Positions 16,455 through 25,221 of a stretch of DNA of 64,000 nt are shown here, piece by piece. The translations under genes and the position numbers were made by a program. The notes beneath the pieces are model-generated. The model worked only from the letters and a program-made list of their open reading frames with translations, did not search any database and was not told the DNA's origin. The stretch is from Vibrio cortegadensis (GTDB lineage: Bacteria; Pseudomonadota; Gammaproteobacteria; Enterobacterales; Vibrionaceae). Each line of letters starts with the position of its first letter. Position 1 is the stretch's first letter. Location of the stretch: positions 62,001 to 126,000 of the forward strand of contig NZ_AP025473.1 of assembly GCF_024347395.1 (NCBI RefSeq). Reading direction: 5' to 3'.

Positions 16455-19451
16455 ATGCTTATTCGTTTACTGACTGCTCGCACTCTTTCGATGATGATGT
16501 TTGTCGCGTTTTCTCTCGGCAGTGTGTTTTCTTCATCCGCGATGATTCTTGATGAGTACCAATACGAAAATTGGACAAGTCGAGATGGATTACCCCATAA
16601 CAGTATCAACGCAATCACTCAGACTGATGATGGCTATTTATGGTTTGCCACATGGGAAGGCATCGCTCGATTTAACGGACAAGAGTTCAAGCATTTCACC
16701 CGCGGTTCTGAAAGTGGATTAGTCGATTCTGGCGTACGAGCATTATATTCAGATACGTCTGGAGGATTATTGGCAGGAGGCGCTCGTGGAGGGCTCGTCT
16801 ATCGAGAGGCTTATCACTGGTCTTCACTACCAACTATTAAAAATCTAATCAACGCCGTCATTAAACAACCCGACGGTGGAATATGGATTGGTCTTAGTTC
16901 TGAAGGACTTATTTTCAGAGCAGAGGCTAATGCTGATAATCAACTCATCCTTCCTAACCTCACCGTTTACCAACTGTCCTTTCGTAAAAATGGGGATCTG
17001 CTAGCCTCAACAAGTCGCGGGTTGTATATCATCTCTGGCAAGGCCGTCGAAAATGTCAGTGAGTCTAGTGGGCTCGGTAATACCACCGTTTACTCAGCGG
17101 TTGAAGATGATCAAGGTACTATTATCTTGGGCGGAAAAAATGGCGCATGGCAATATAAAGATGGCCGTCTTTCCCGAATACATGAAGCATTGAATCGTTC
17201 GATCGTAACTAAAGTCATGATCGACGAGCAAAAAGAGCTGTGGTTTGGTACTCGCAGCCAGGGCGTTTTTCACTACTTCAACCAGCAAATATCGTCTTTT
17301 TCTGAACAACAAGGTTTATCCCATAACCATGTTCTTTCACTTTATCAGGATCGTGAGAAGTCCATTTGGATTGGGACAAACGGTGGGTTAACTCGTTTGC
17401 GGAAAGCTCCATTTAACACCTGGGATCAGTCCAAGGGGTTATCTGGCAATTACGTTCGTACCGTACTCGCAAACGGTTCTGGTAAAATCATTGCGGGAAC
17501 GAGCAATGGCCTCAGCGTGGTTGAAGGTGACAAAGTTACCAAATACAGTCCTAATTCAAGCAGCCAAACTGCTCAAAAACAACTATCAGTACTGAGCCTA
17601 GCGTCAAGATCAGCAGGTGGAGCTTGGGTAGGGACTTACTCAAAAGGTCTATATCTCTTTGATCAAGGAATATTACAACCTCACTTCTTACCTTCTTTAC
17701 CGACGAAACAGATCCGTTCCGTTCTGGAAACTTCAGAAGACGAACTATGGGTAGGAACTACAGCAGGGCTAGTTAAATACTCACCTGATGGAAGCTATAA
17801 ACTATTTACTACTCAAGATGGTCTACCTGACAACTATATCATGGCATTATCCACCGATACTCTTGGTCGAGTATGGGTTGGTACTGGGGTTGGAGTCGCC
17901 ATTATCGAGAATAACATCGTCGCTACTTTAGACCTCGACCCTCTTGATAAAGCCCAATACGTTTTCGGTTTCTATGCAGAAGAAAACCAAATGTGGATGA
18001 CAACAGATCGTGGTTTAATTCGCTATCGATTCTCTGATAAAGATTTAAGCTTAGTCGGCAAAAGACATGGACTGCCCATCGATAAACTCTTCCAAGTTCT
18101 CGCTGACTCCAACGATTATTTTTGGTTAACGTCAAATCGAGGAATTTGGCGAATATCCCAACATGATGCCAACGCAATCGCGGATGGAACGGCTGAGACA
18201 CTGACATTTGAGCATTACAACGAACTAGATGGTATGGCAAGTGCGCAGCTCAATGGTGGCTCAAACCCAGCAGCTACGATCGACTCTTCTGGTCAACTTT
18301 GGTTTGCTTCTGCGCTTGGCGTGACAGTGACTCACCCACAACGATTCAAGCAGTTAGTTACGCCTACGTTTCCAACGGTTATCGAAAGCGTCATCAGTGA
18401 TCAACATGAACTTGATCTATCAGATGAAAAAGCCTCTATCTTGCCAGCAGGTACACAGAGAGTCGTCTTTAACTTTGTTGGACTAGGTTTTCAATCATCT
18501 CAGCATATTCGCTACAAAACAAAACTCGAAGGGCTCGATTCTGATTGGATAGAACGTGGCTCCCAAGGAATATCTGAGTATACAAACTTAGCTCCGGGCG
18601 AGTACAGGTTTGTTGTCAACGCCTACTATTCCTACCACCAAAGTATGCTAAACGAAGCCAGTTATTCATTTACTATCCTGCCTCACTGGTGGCAAAGAGC
18701 GAGTATTCAATTATCTATTTTTGCCGGGTTTATTCTTATGATTGCTCTCTCATTCCAATGGCGTGTTAGCCTATTACAGAAATCTGAAATGAGACTCACC
18801 TATGAAATAGAGCAAAAAACAAAAGCGCTACAAGTGCAAGCGACTGCATTTAAGAAACAGGCAGAAGAGGATCAACTAACGACCTTACCTAATCGCCGTG
18901 CATTTGATGACTGGATTCGAAATACAATCGACCCAAGTGGTATCGAATCACCTAGCACCAAAGCTAATAACATCAAAACTAATAGCATCGAAACTAATAG
19001 CATCGAAACTAATAGCATCGAAAAGAACTTCTCTATCGTGATGCTCGATATCGATCACTTTAAAAGGATTAATGACAACTTCGGCCACATCATAGGCGAT
19101 GAAGTGTTAAGAAAAATTGGTCAATCTCTCAAACCATATATACAGGAAGATTGTTTCATTGCTCGTTGGGGCGGCGAAGAGTTTGTCATTGGCACGATTG
19201 GTTGGAAACCTTCAGAGGTTTACGATTTTTGCCAACAACTCAACCAGTTAATTAAGCATTTAGACTACTCAACAGTAGCAGATAAACTCTCTACGACCAT
19301 CAGTATTGGCATTGTAAACGCCTCGACCAGTCACGATTTTGAAGATTTACTACGTATCGCAGACGACGCTCTGTTTCAGGTAAAACACTCAGGTCGCGAC
19401 GGGATATACGTGTGTGAAGAACCACAAGAGCAAATCACCAGTCATGTTTAA
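16455..19451 (+). CDS. Two-component-type propeller sensor with GGDEF domain
   Basis: A large membrane diguanylate cyclase candidate (998 aa). After a signal anchor (about 5-30) come repeated regulator-propeller units with 'GYLWFAT', 'GGIWIGL', 'KSIWIGTNGGLTR', 'DELWVGTTAGL' and 'GRVWVGTG', a periplasmic sensor with two seven-blade propellers. A Y_Y_Y-type beta domain ('YKTKLEGLDSDWIERG' to 'GEYRFVVNAYY') and a membrane helix (about 755-775) follow, then a short coiled coil and a GGDEF domain with GGEEF near residue 905. RxxD is absent. The GGDEF domain carries a low-complexity loop coded by a 15-bp tandem repeat. A TTG four codons upstream is an alternative start. Confidence 0.9.
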   Translation: MLIRLLTARTLSMMMFVAFSLGSVFSSSAMILDEYQYENWTSRDGLPHNSINAITQTDDGYLWFATWEGIARFNGQEFKHFTRGSESGLVDSGVRALYSDTSGGLLAGGARGGLVYREAYHWSSLPTIKNLINAVIKQPDGGIWIGLSSEGLIFRAEANADNQLILPNLTVYQLSFRKNGDLLASTSRGLYIISGKAVENVSESSGLGNTTVYSAVEDDQGTIILGGKNGAWQYKDGRLSRIHEALNRSIVTKVMIDEQKELWFGTRSQGVFHYFNQQISSFSEQQGLSHNHVLSLYQDREKSIWIGTNGGLTRLRKAPFNTWDQSKGLSGNYVRTVLANGSGKIIAGTSNGLSVVEGDKVTKYSPNSSSQTAQKQLSVLSLASRSAGGAWVGTYSKGLYLFDQGILQPHFLPSLPTKQIRSVLETSEDELWVGTTAGLVKYSPDGSYKLFTTQDGLPDNYIMALSTDTLGRVWVGTGVGVAIIENNIVATLDLDPLDKAQYVFGFYAEENQMWMTTDRGLIRYRFSDKDLSLVGKRHGLPIDKLFQVLADSNDYFWLTSNRGIWRISQHDANAIADGTAETLTFEHYNELDGMASAQLNGGSNPAATIDSSGQLWFASALGVTVTHPQRFKQLVTPTFPTVIESVISDQHELDLSDEKASILPAGTQRVVFNFVGLGFQSSQHIRYKTKLEGLDSDWIERGSQGISEYTNLAPGEYRFVVNAYYSYHQSMLNEASYSFTILPHWWQRASIQLSIFAGFILMIALSFQWRVSLLQKSEMRLTYEIEQKTKALQVQATAFKKQAEEDQLTTLPNRRAFDDWIRNTIDPSGIESPSTKANNIKTNSIETNSIETNSIEKNFSIVMLDIDHFKRINDNFGHIIGDEVLRKIGQSLKPYIQEDCFIARWGGEEFVIGTIGWKPSEVYDFCQQLNQLIKHLDYSTVADKLSTTISIGIVNASTSHDFEDLLRIADDALFQVKHSGRDGIYVCEEPQEQITSHV
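18961..19020 (+). repeat. In-frame 15-bp tandem repeat inside the GGDEF domain
   Basis: Three exact copies of AAACTAATAGCATCG (18976-18990, 18991-19005, 19006-19020), preceded by a diverged copy at 18961-18975. The period is five codons, so copy changes keep the frame. It codes for a repeated T-N-S-I-E loop between the 'LPNRRAFDDW' helix and the 'DIDHFK' strand. Confidence 0.92.
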
Positions 19452-19461
19452 AATTCATTAA

Positions 19462-19488
19462 AAAGGGATCCTAGACAAGGATCCCTTT
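19462..19488. terminator. Bidirectional terminator hairpin
   Basis: AAAGGGATCC (19462-19471) pairs with GGATCCCTTT (19479-19488) across a 7-nt loop, between convergent genes. On the minus strand the stem continues into TTTTTAAT. Confidence 0.7.
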
Positions 19489-19568
19489 GATGAAGGTCGA
19501 TACTATCATCATTGATATTATCGGCTGCTTTTTGGCTTCGATTGTTATCTTAAGCCTCTATTAAGGTC

Positions 19569-21197
19569 TTAAGCTTCTACACCTTTCAACATATCTAGAG
19601 CCACAGCTTCTGCAATCTTAATACCGTCAATGCCAGCGGATAAAATACCACCAGCGTAACCAGCACCTTCACCACCAGGGTAAAGACCTTGAGTATTAAT
19701 ACTTTGGAAATCTTTGCCTCGTTTGATCTGCACTGGAGATGAAGTACGTGTTTCTACTCCAGTCAGCATTGCGTCTTTACTGTCGAACCCACGAATTTTC
19801 TTAGCGAATGCAGGCAATGCTTCACGAATAGCTTCAATTGCAAAATCTGGTAATGAATCCGTTAGATCGGTCATTTTCACGTTTGGCTTGTAAGATGGCT
19901 CCACCGCTTCAAAAGGTTTACCTTTACCCGCAGCTAAGAAATCACCCACCATTTGTGCAGGTGCATCGTAGTTGCTGCCACCCATGATGTAAGCATTTCG
20001 CTCAAGTTTACGCTGCAGTGCAACGCCTTGTAGCGGATCGTTATCAAAATCTTCCGGAGAAATGCCCACAACAATTGCACTGTTCGCATTACGTTCACTA
20101 CGTGAATACTGGCTCATACCATTAGTCACAACGGCATGCTCTTCAGAGGTTGCAGCAACAACTACACCGCCCGGACACATACAGAAGCTATATACTGAAC
20201 GACCATTTTTACAGTGGTGAACAAGTTTATAGTCTGCCGCACCTAACAGTGGGTGACCTGCATTTTTACCAAAGCGAGCTTGGTCAATCATCTCTTGCTT
20301 ATGTTCAATACGGAAACCGATCGAGAAAGATTGTGCTTCTAGGTGAACTTCTTTGTCGTGCAGCATTTGGAAAGTATCACGAGCACTGTGACCGATGGCA
20401 GCCACAACATGGTTACTGCTTATCACTTCGCCACCGTTTAAAGTCACGCCAGTTACTTTTCTTGCATCACCCGAACCTTCGATGTTGATCTCTTCCACAC
20501 GAGTTTCAAAACGAATTTCACCACCAAGTTCGATGATTTTACGGCGCATTTTCTCAACCATAGTCACTAACTTGTAAGTACCAATATGTGGTTTGCTTAC
20601 ATAGATAATTTCAGAAGGCGCACCCGCAAGTACAAACTCTTGCTTCACTTTTAAGCCTAAAAAGCCTGGATCTTTCACTTGGCTGTATAACTTACCGTCA
20701 GAGAATGTACCCGCACCGCCTTCACCAAACTGAACGTTAGACTCTGTATTCAGTTTGCTAGTACGCCAAAAACGGAATGTATCTTTTGCGCGTTCATGTA
20801 CTGATTTTCCGCGTTCTAATACAATCGGTTTGAAACCCATTTGCGCTAAAATTAGTGCCACAAATAATCCACATGGTCCCATACCAATCACGATTGGACG
20901 CTCAGTCAAGTTCGCTGGCGCATTCGCAACGTATTTGTATTCTGTATCTGGAGAGACACGTACATTTGGATCTTCAGCAAACCCTTCTAACAATTTGTCT
21001 TCATCCACATTTTGCAAAGTAACATCTAGCGTGTAGATCAGCGTAATTTGGTTCTTTTTTCGTGCATCATAACCACGTTTGAATACATGGATATCAACCA
21101 GTTGTTGTTCAGTTAAAGATAATGCTTTTAATACATAATCTTGTAGTGCATTTTCACTGTGATCCAGCGGTAATTTTACTTGGTTGAGACGAATCAT
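19569..21197 (-). CDS. NAD(P)/FAD-dependent oxidoreductase, COG2509-like
   Basis: An uncharacterised flavoprotein of 542 aa. The N-terminal 90 residues are an alpha/beta domain typical of this group ('VHVFKRGYDARKKNQI'-like). A dinucleotide-binding Rossmann motif follows ('PIVIGMGPCGLFVALILAQ', about 100-118), then 'VLERGKSVHERAKD', 'FGEGGAGTFSDGKL' and a C-terminal FAD motif 'GLYPGGEGAGYAGGILSAG'. Physiological substrates of the family are not established. ATG at 21197; it appears monocistronic. Confidence 0.85.
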   Translation of the reverse strand: MIRLNQVKLPLDHSENALQDYVLKALSLTEQQLVDIHVFKRGYDARKKNQITLIYTLDVTLQNVDEDKLLEGFAEDPNVRVSPDTEYKYVANAPANLTERPIVIGMGPCGLFVALILAQMGFKPIVLERGKSVHERAKDTFRFWRTSKLNTESNVQFGEGGAGTFSDGKLYSQVKDPGFLGLKVKQEFVLAGAPSEIIYVSKPHIGTYKLVTMVEKMRRKIIELGGEIRFETRVEEINIEGSGDARKVTGVTLNGGEVISSNHVVAAIGHSARDTFQMLHDKEVHLEAQSFSIGFRIEHKQEMIDQARFGKNAGHPLLGAADYKLVHHCKNGRSVYSFCMCPGGVVVAATSEEHAVVTNGMSQYSRSERNANSAIVVGISPEDFDNDPLQGVALQRKLERNAYIMGGSNYDAPAQMVGDFLAAGKGKPFEAVEPSYKPNVKMTDLTDSLPDFAIEAIREALPAFAKKIRGFDSKDAMLTGVETRTSSPVQIKRGKDFQSINTQGLYPGGEGAGYAGGILSAGIDGIKIAEAVALDMLKGVEA

Positions 21198-21403
21198 AAT
21201 TCACCTGATAATTGGACGAAAAAATAAGCGCGTAGTTTACGTGATCTATCTCAAAAATGTAATAACATTGTCACGTTAAAACTAATGGGATGACTGCTTA
21301 AGATTTTCCGTATATTTATCTCTAATTACCCATCGAAAAGATCGACCAGATTAGTCATTTATCCCCCGCACTCTCCGTACCAAGTTCATATCCATATCAA
21401 AAA

Positions 21404-23224
21404 TTATCCAACGAGTAATAGCCATTCCACAACCGCTATGACAAAGCATACCAATGTTGCACTTTTCCAAAGTATCAGCGGATTGGTTGTCGTTAACGGG
21501 CTCTTCTTCATTTCTTTGATTAATTGAGCGTTCGGAATTGAGAGATCCGCAATAAACTCACTCATCACCTGATAACGTTGCTGGGTGGATGGATGGCACG
21601 CTTTTTTGAACGTTAAATCGAGCCATAGAGGGATGTCAGCTCGCACTGTCCTAGCAGATCGATAGTGCCATTTTTGATGCCGAGCTTGAGAAATAGACTG
21701 GGAATTTATTTCTTTATACGGCAAAGCGCCCGTTAACATTTCATAACCGATCACCGCAACTGAAAACAGGTCGCTAACGGTAGTCACCTCTTCACCCGCC
21801 AAATACTCTGGCGCAATATAGTTTGCGGCACCTAGAGGAAATTCATCGGAACATAACCCCATAGCTTCGGTTAAACCCATGACTTTAGCGCTACCAAAAT
21901 CGATTAATTTAATGCGACCACTTTCGGTGATCATAATGTTCTCAGGCTTTAGATCACGATGCACCATGTCTAACCTTTGCATGACTCGAACCGCTTTGAC
22001 GATTTCAGCCAGAATCAACCGCACAGACTGAATGGAGGGCATTGGGTTATCATAAATCCATTGTCTTAAGGTGATCCCATCAATTTGCTCATAAAGATGA
22101 TAGATAAATTTTGAGCCTTCTGGCTTAGGATAGACACGCATGATTCGTTCACTATTCATTTGCGATCCAATCCAATACTCGTGGCTAAAATTCGTTAATG
22201 CGGCTTGATCATCAATATAGCTAGGAGGCAGAGCTTTAAGAATAAACCGCTCACCAGTCCCCTTCTCGATGACCTCGTACACATAGCTTCGACTGCTCTC
22301 ATTCAAAATATTGACCACCTTGAAATCATCGATGGTGTTATTCACTTTCAACGCTGGGGGAATCGCACAATCAAGCGTCTTTTTATGTATATCGAGGGCC
22401 GACTTCATTGGGAGTTCAGTTACGCTGACAATCAGACTCGTCGCATTATCTTGGCTATTTGAATTGAGCGCTTCTTGGCATAAGGTTTGAGCCGTTTTTT
22501 CTGGGTTGTGATCTCCTTTTTCAAGCCGTGCTGCTATTTGATTTTGAGGTAGGTAGTCATGCACACCATCAGTGGTCAGAAGGAAAAGATCACCGACCTC
22601 TAAGCTGAGGGATTGGTAATCCACGTCAAGCCTATTATCGATGCCCAACGCACGCGTTAGATACCCCGAAGTTCCAAAGCTCATGCGCTGGTGATCACGA
22701 GTTAATAGCGTGAGTTCTCCTCCCCTGAACCTATAAATTCGGCTATCCCCGACATGGAATATATGCGCGGTATTCGACTTAAACACAATAGAACTGAACG
22801 TTGTCACCAATCCGTTATGTGGTAAGTTCGAGTTTGGTTCACCGTTCTGCGTGCTTTGGCTGGTTCTGCTCAATTTGTTTGATTGAATAAGTCGGCTATG
22901 ATCGCGCTCACTTTGTGTAAAAAGCCATGTATTGAGCGCTGTTAATACTTTCGTTACCGATCGCTTCACACTCCAACTATCTGGCGTCGCATAGTAATCA
23001 TTCGAAAATTGCATCACGCTAGTATGGCTAGCTTTCTGCCCTTGCTCGCTACAGCTCACACCATCAGCAATACAAGCAATGCTGCCTTTAAAATAGAGCT
23101 CAGTTCTACTGCTTGGATACTTAACCAAAAAAGCATCTTGATTCTCATCTCTACGACCTTGCAGCGAGCATCCACCATAAGTGAGCAAGAGTGTACGATT
23201 TGAGTCTGGCAATAAACCGTCCAT
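21404..23224 (-). CDS. Bifunctional PP2C-type phosphatase / Ser-Thr protein kinase
   Basis: A single chain (606 aa) joining two opposing activities. The N-terminal 250 residues are a PP2C phosphatase with metal motifs 'RRDENQDAF', 'CIADGVS', 'GDSRIYRFRGGEL' and 'LTTDGVHD'. A Hanks-type kinase follows from about residue 300: Lys in 'FILKALPP', catalytic loop 'VHRDLKPENIMI', 'DFGSAK' and 'ANYIAPEY'. The glycine-rich loop is weak. The C-terminal 20 residues form a membrane anchor ('LVCFVIAVVEWLLLVG'). The gene lies 81 bp after the narK-type gene on the same strand, with an intervening hairpin. Context suggests a role in nitrate assimilation, but the target is unknown. Confidence 0.9.
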   Translation of the reverse strand: MDGLLPDSNRTLLLTYGGCSLQGRRDENQDAFLVKYPSSRTELYFKGSIACIADGVSCSEQGQKASHTSVMQFSNDYYATPDSWSVKRSVTKVLTALNTWLFTQSERDHSRLIQSNKLSRTSQSTQNGEPNSNLPHNGLVTTFSSIVFKSNTAHIFHVGDSRIYRFRGGELTLLTRDHQRMSFGTSGYLTRALGIDNRLDVDYQSLSLEVGDLFLLTTDGVHDYLPQNQIAARLEKGDHNPEKTAQTLCQEALNSNSQDNATSLIVSVTELPMKSALDIHKKTLDCAIPPALKVNNTIDDFKVVNILNESSRSYVYEVIEKGTGERFILKALPPSYIDDQAALTNFSHEYWIGSQMNSERIMRVYPKPEGSKFIYHLYEQIDGITLRQWIYDNPMPSIQSVRLILAEIVKAVRVMQRLDMVHRDLKPENIMITESGRIKLIDFGSAKVMGLTEAMGLCSDEFPLGAANYIAPEYLAGEEVTTVSDLFSVAVIGYEMLTGALPYKEINSQSISQARHQKWHYRSARTVRADIPLWLDLTFKKACHPSTQQRYQVMSEFIADLSIPNAQLIKEMKKSPLTTTNPLILWKSATLVCFVIAVVEWLLLVG

Positions 23225-23262
23225 TGATTATCTCTCCAAATGCTTTGCCATCACTTTTCAGT

Positions 23263-23297
23263 TGAAAAAGCGAAAGCCCTAAACACAGAGCTTTCGC
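23263..23297 (-). terminator. Terminator or attenuator between narK-type and kinase genes
   Basis: GCGAAAGC (23270-23277) pairs with GCTTTCGC (23290-23297), and on the minus strand the stem is followed by TTTTTC. It would end or reduce the nirB-nirD-narK transcript before the kinase gene. Confidence 0.7.
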
Positions 23298-23305
23298 CAC
23301 CACCA

Positions 23306-24781
23306 TTAATGCGAAACGTTAATCAAGGTTACGCTTCCATCTTCATTGACCTCGGCAATTTGGCCACTAGGCTCTTCCATGAGCATTAGGGTCGCAAACC
23401 CCACAACCGCGGTTCCGGCTATCACAAAGAAGAAGGTTTGATAATCCACAAAAGAGAGAACAGTGAGATAGACTACCGCCCCTACATTTCCGTAGGCTCC
23501 GGTCATGCCTGCAATTTGTCCGGTCATACGGCGCTTAATCAGTGGAACCGTTGCAAATACCGCCCCTTCTCCTGCTTGAACAAAAAACGAACATGCCATT
23601 GCCGCAACAACGGCCAACCACAATGGCCATTCGCTGTTAACTTGTCCCATCAAGAAATAACCAACAGCCAATCCAGCAGTGAGGATCAATAGTGTCGGTT
23701 TTCGGCCAAACTTATCCGAAATCCAACCTCCACCAGGGCGAGACATCAGGTTCATAAAGGCGTATGCAGAGGCAACCAGACCAGCCATAACCGGGGTTAA
23801 TTCAAAGGTATCGAGAAAGAACAGAGGAAGCATGGATACAACAGCCAATTCAGAACCAAACGTTGCAAAATAAAGGATGTTCAATACGGCCACTTGCTTA
23901 AATTTATACTGGTGAACTTCAGGTACGGGCGTAGTGAATATCGACTTATTTACCTTCCAAACCTGAGAAACTTCGTAGCAATACAAGGCGATTAATCCAA
24001 TGTAGATAGAATCCACGTACACCGCCGATATCATCCCAATCCCACTTGGTGACAACTTCCACGCCAACAGGGCAAGAGCAGCATACATAGGAATTTTCAT
24101 CACTAATAAGAAGAAAAAGTCCCCTTTTGATGTCACTTCCATCGCCGTTAAATGTTTAGGCCTGAAGTAAGTCGACCCTTTTGGGGTGTCTGTGACATTG
24201 GCGTAGAAAACATATGAGAACACTAAGCTCATTACACCTGTGATTCCAATGGCATAACGCCACCCTTCTTCCCCACCAAAGATCAATGCTACCGTTGGCA
24301 GAGTAAATGCCGCTGCCGCCGAACCAAAATTACCCCAGCCTCCATATATACCTTCTGCTGTCCCTAACTCATGATGAGGAAACCACTCTGAAACCAGACG
24401 AATCCCTATCACAAAGCCGGCACCTATAAACCCTAATAGAAATCGAGCAATCGCCGCTTGAATAAAAGAGTCTGCCAAAGCGAACATAAAACAGGGAATC
24501 GAGCAGACGGCCAACAGCGTGGAGTACACCAGCCTAGGGCCATATTTATCGGTGAGCATCCCCACGACGACTCGTGCAGGAATCGTCAGGGCGACGTTCA
24601 AAATCAGTAAGGTTTTAATCTCCTCATTACTCAACCCAAGTGACGTTTTTACCATTTGCAGTAGCGGAGCAAAGTTAAACCACACGACAAAAGTGATAAA
24701 AAATGCCATCCAACTCAAATGTAATATCTTCATCTTGCCAGTGAACTTCATCAGCGAAAATGTTGTACTTTCCATAGCCAT
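23306..24781 (-). CDS. narK: NarK/NasA-type nitrate/nitrite MFS transporter
   Basis: An inner-membrane transporter of the major facilitator superfamily, nitrate/nitrite porter group, with about 12 hydrophobic helices. Family cues are 'WFNFAPLLQMVK' in helix 1, the signature glycine-rich 'GFIGAGFVIGIRLVSEWFP' region and 'GYGNVGAVVYLTVLSF'-type second nitrate signature ('GMTGAYGNVGAVVYL'). A cytoplasmic loop separates the halves. AGGA lies four bases before the ATG. It is 11 bp from nirD, in one operon with nirBD, so uptake for assimilation is the likely role. Confidence 0.87.
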   Translation of the reverse strand: MAMESTTFSLMKFTGKMKILHLSWMAFFITFVVWFNFAPLLQMVKTSLGLSNEEIKTLLILNVALTIPARVVVGMLTDKYGPRLVYSTLLAVCSIPCFMFALADSFIQAAIARFLLGFIGAGFVIGIRLVSEWFPHHELGTAEGIYGGWGNFGSAAAAFTLPTVALIFGGEEGWRYAIGITGVMSLVFSYVFYANVTDTPKGSTYFRPKHLTAMEVTSKGDFFFLLVMKIPMYAALALLAWKLSPSGIGMISAVYVDSIYIGLIALYCYEVSQVWKVNKSIFTTPVPEVHQYKFKQVAVLNILYFATFGSELAVVSMLPLFFLDTFELTPVMAGLVASAYAFMNLMSRPGGGWISDKFGRKPTLLILTAGLAVGYFLMGQVNSEWPLWLAVVAAMACSFFVQAGEGAVFATVPLIKRRMTGQIAGMTGAYGNVGAVVYLTVLSFVDYQTFFFVIAGTAVVGFATLMLMEEPSGQIAEVNEDGSVTLINVSH

Positions 24782-24792
24782 TTCTTCCTGTA

Positions 24793-25131
24793 TTAAGCTG
24801 CCATCAGCAATTGAATTTGAACGTTTTCACCCACCACTCGAACTTCAAATCGTTCCAACTTGTGTTGAGGATCTTCTAAACATATTCCTGTATTCAAATT
24901 AAAGTGCTGCTTGTAAAGCGGTGACGCAACACAAGGCTCACCTTGGATGGAACCCATGATCCCACGTGACATGACGTTTGCCCTTCCGATTGGGTCATAA
25001 TTTGAGAGTGCATACAACTCATCACTACGCCTACAATAGAAAATAGCGACTTGCGACTCTTCAACCTTGGCGCATATCCCCGTATGCGGCACTAAATCTT
25101 GGGTGGTACATACCGTTAGCCAGTTATCCAT
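24793..25131 (-). CDS. nirD: Nitrite reductase (NADH) small subunit NirD
   Basis: The 112-aa small subunit of cytoplasmic assimilatory NADH-nitrite reductase, which works with NirB to reduce nitrite to ammonium. Rieske-like fold: 'VCTTQDLVPHTGICAKV' start, 'YALSNYDPIGRANVMSRG' and 'ASPLYKQHFNLNTGICLED'. As usual for NirD, the Cys/His pairs of true Rieske proteins are missing. GGAGAAGG precedes the ATG. It lies 87 bp downstream of nirB. Confidence 0.92.
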   Translation of the reverse strand: MDNWLTVCTTQDLVPHTGICAKVEESQVAIFYCRRSDELYALSNYDPIGRANVMSRGIMGSIQGEPCVASPLYKQHFNLNTGICLEDPQHKLERFEVRVVGENVQIQLLMAA

Positions 25132-25143
25132 AACCTTCTCCTA

Positions 25144-25221
25144 ATCGACTTGAATTTTGTTTCTACTTATCTCAATTTCATTTTTGTGATTGTGATGGTG
25201 ATGGTGACGACCTAGCGATCA
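25144..25221 (-). other. In-frame His-rich extension after the nirB stop codon
   Basis: After the nirB TGA (25219-25221) the same frame stays open for 25 codons to a TAG at 25141-25143 and includes the run RHHHHHNHK. The end abuts the nirD ribosome-binding site. Readthrough would append a histidine-rich tail; it may equally be a fossil of a longer nirB. Confidence 0.5.

Noticed and set aside
17923..18240. 105-codon minus-strand frame inside the propeller-GGDEF gene
   Set aside because: Antisense shadow; the plus-strand frame carries recognisable propeller repeats throughout.
18961..19020. CRISPR-like array
   Set aside because: The units are 15 bp, directly abutting without spacers, and in frame within a coding domain.
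22205..22462. Plus-strand frame inside the PP2C/kinase gene
   Set aside because: Shadow of a gene with clear kinase and phosphatase motifs; no start signal.
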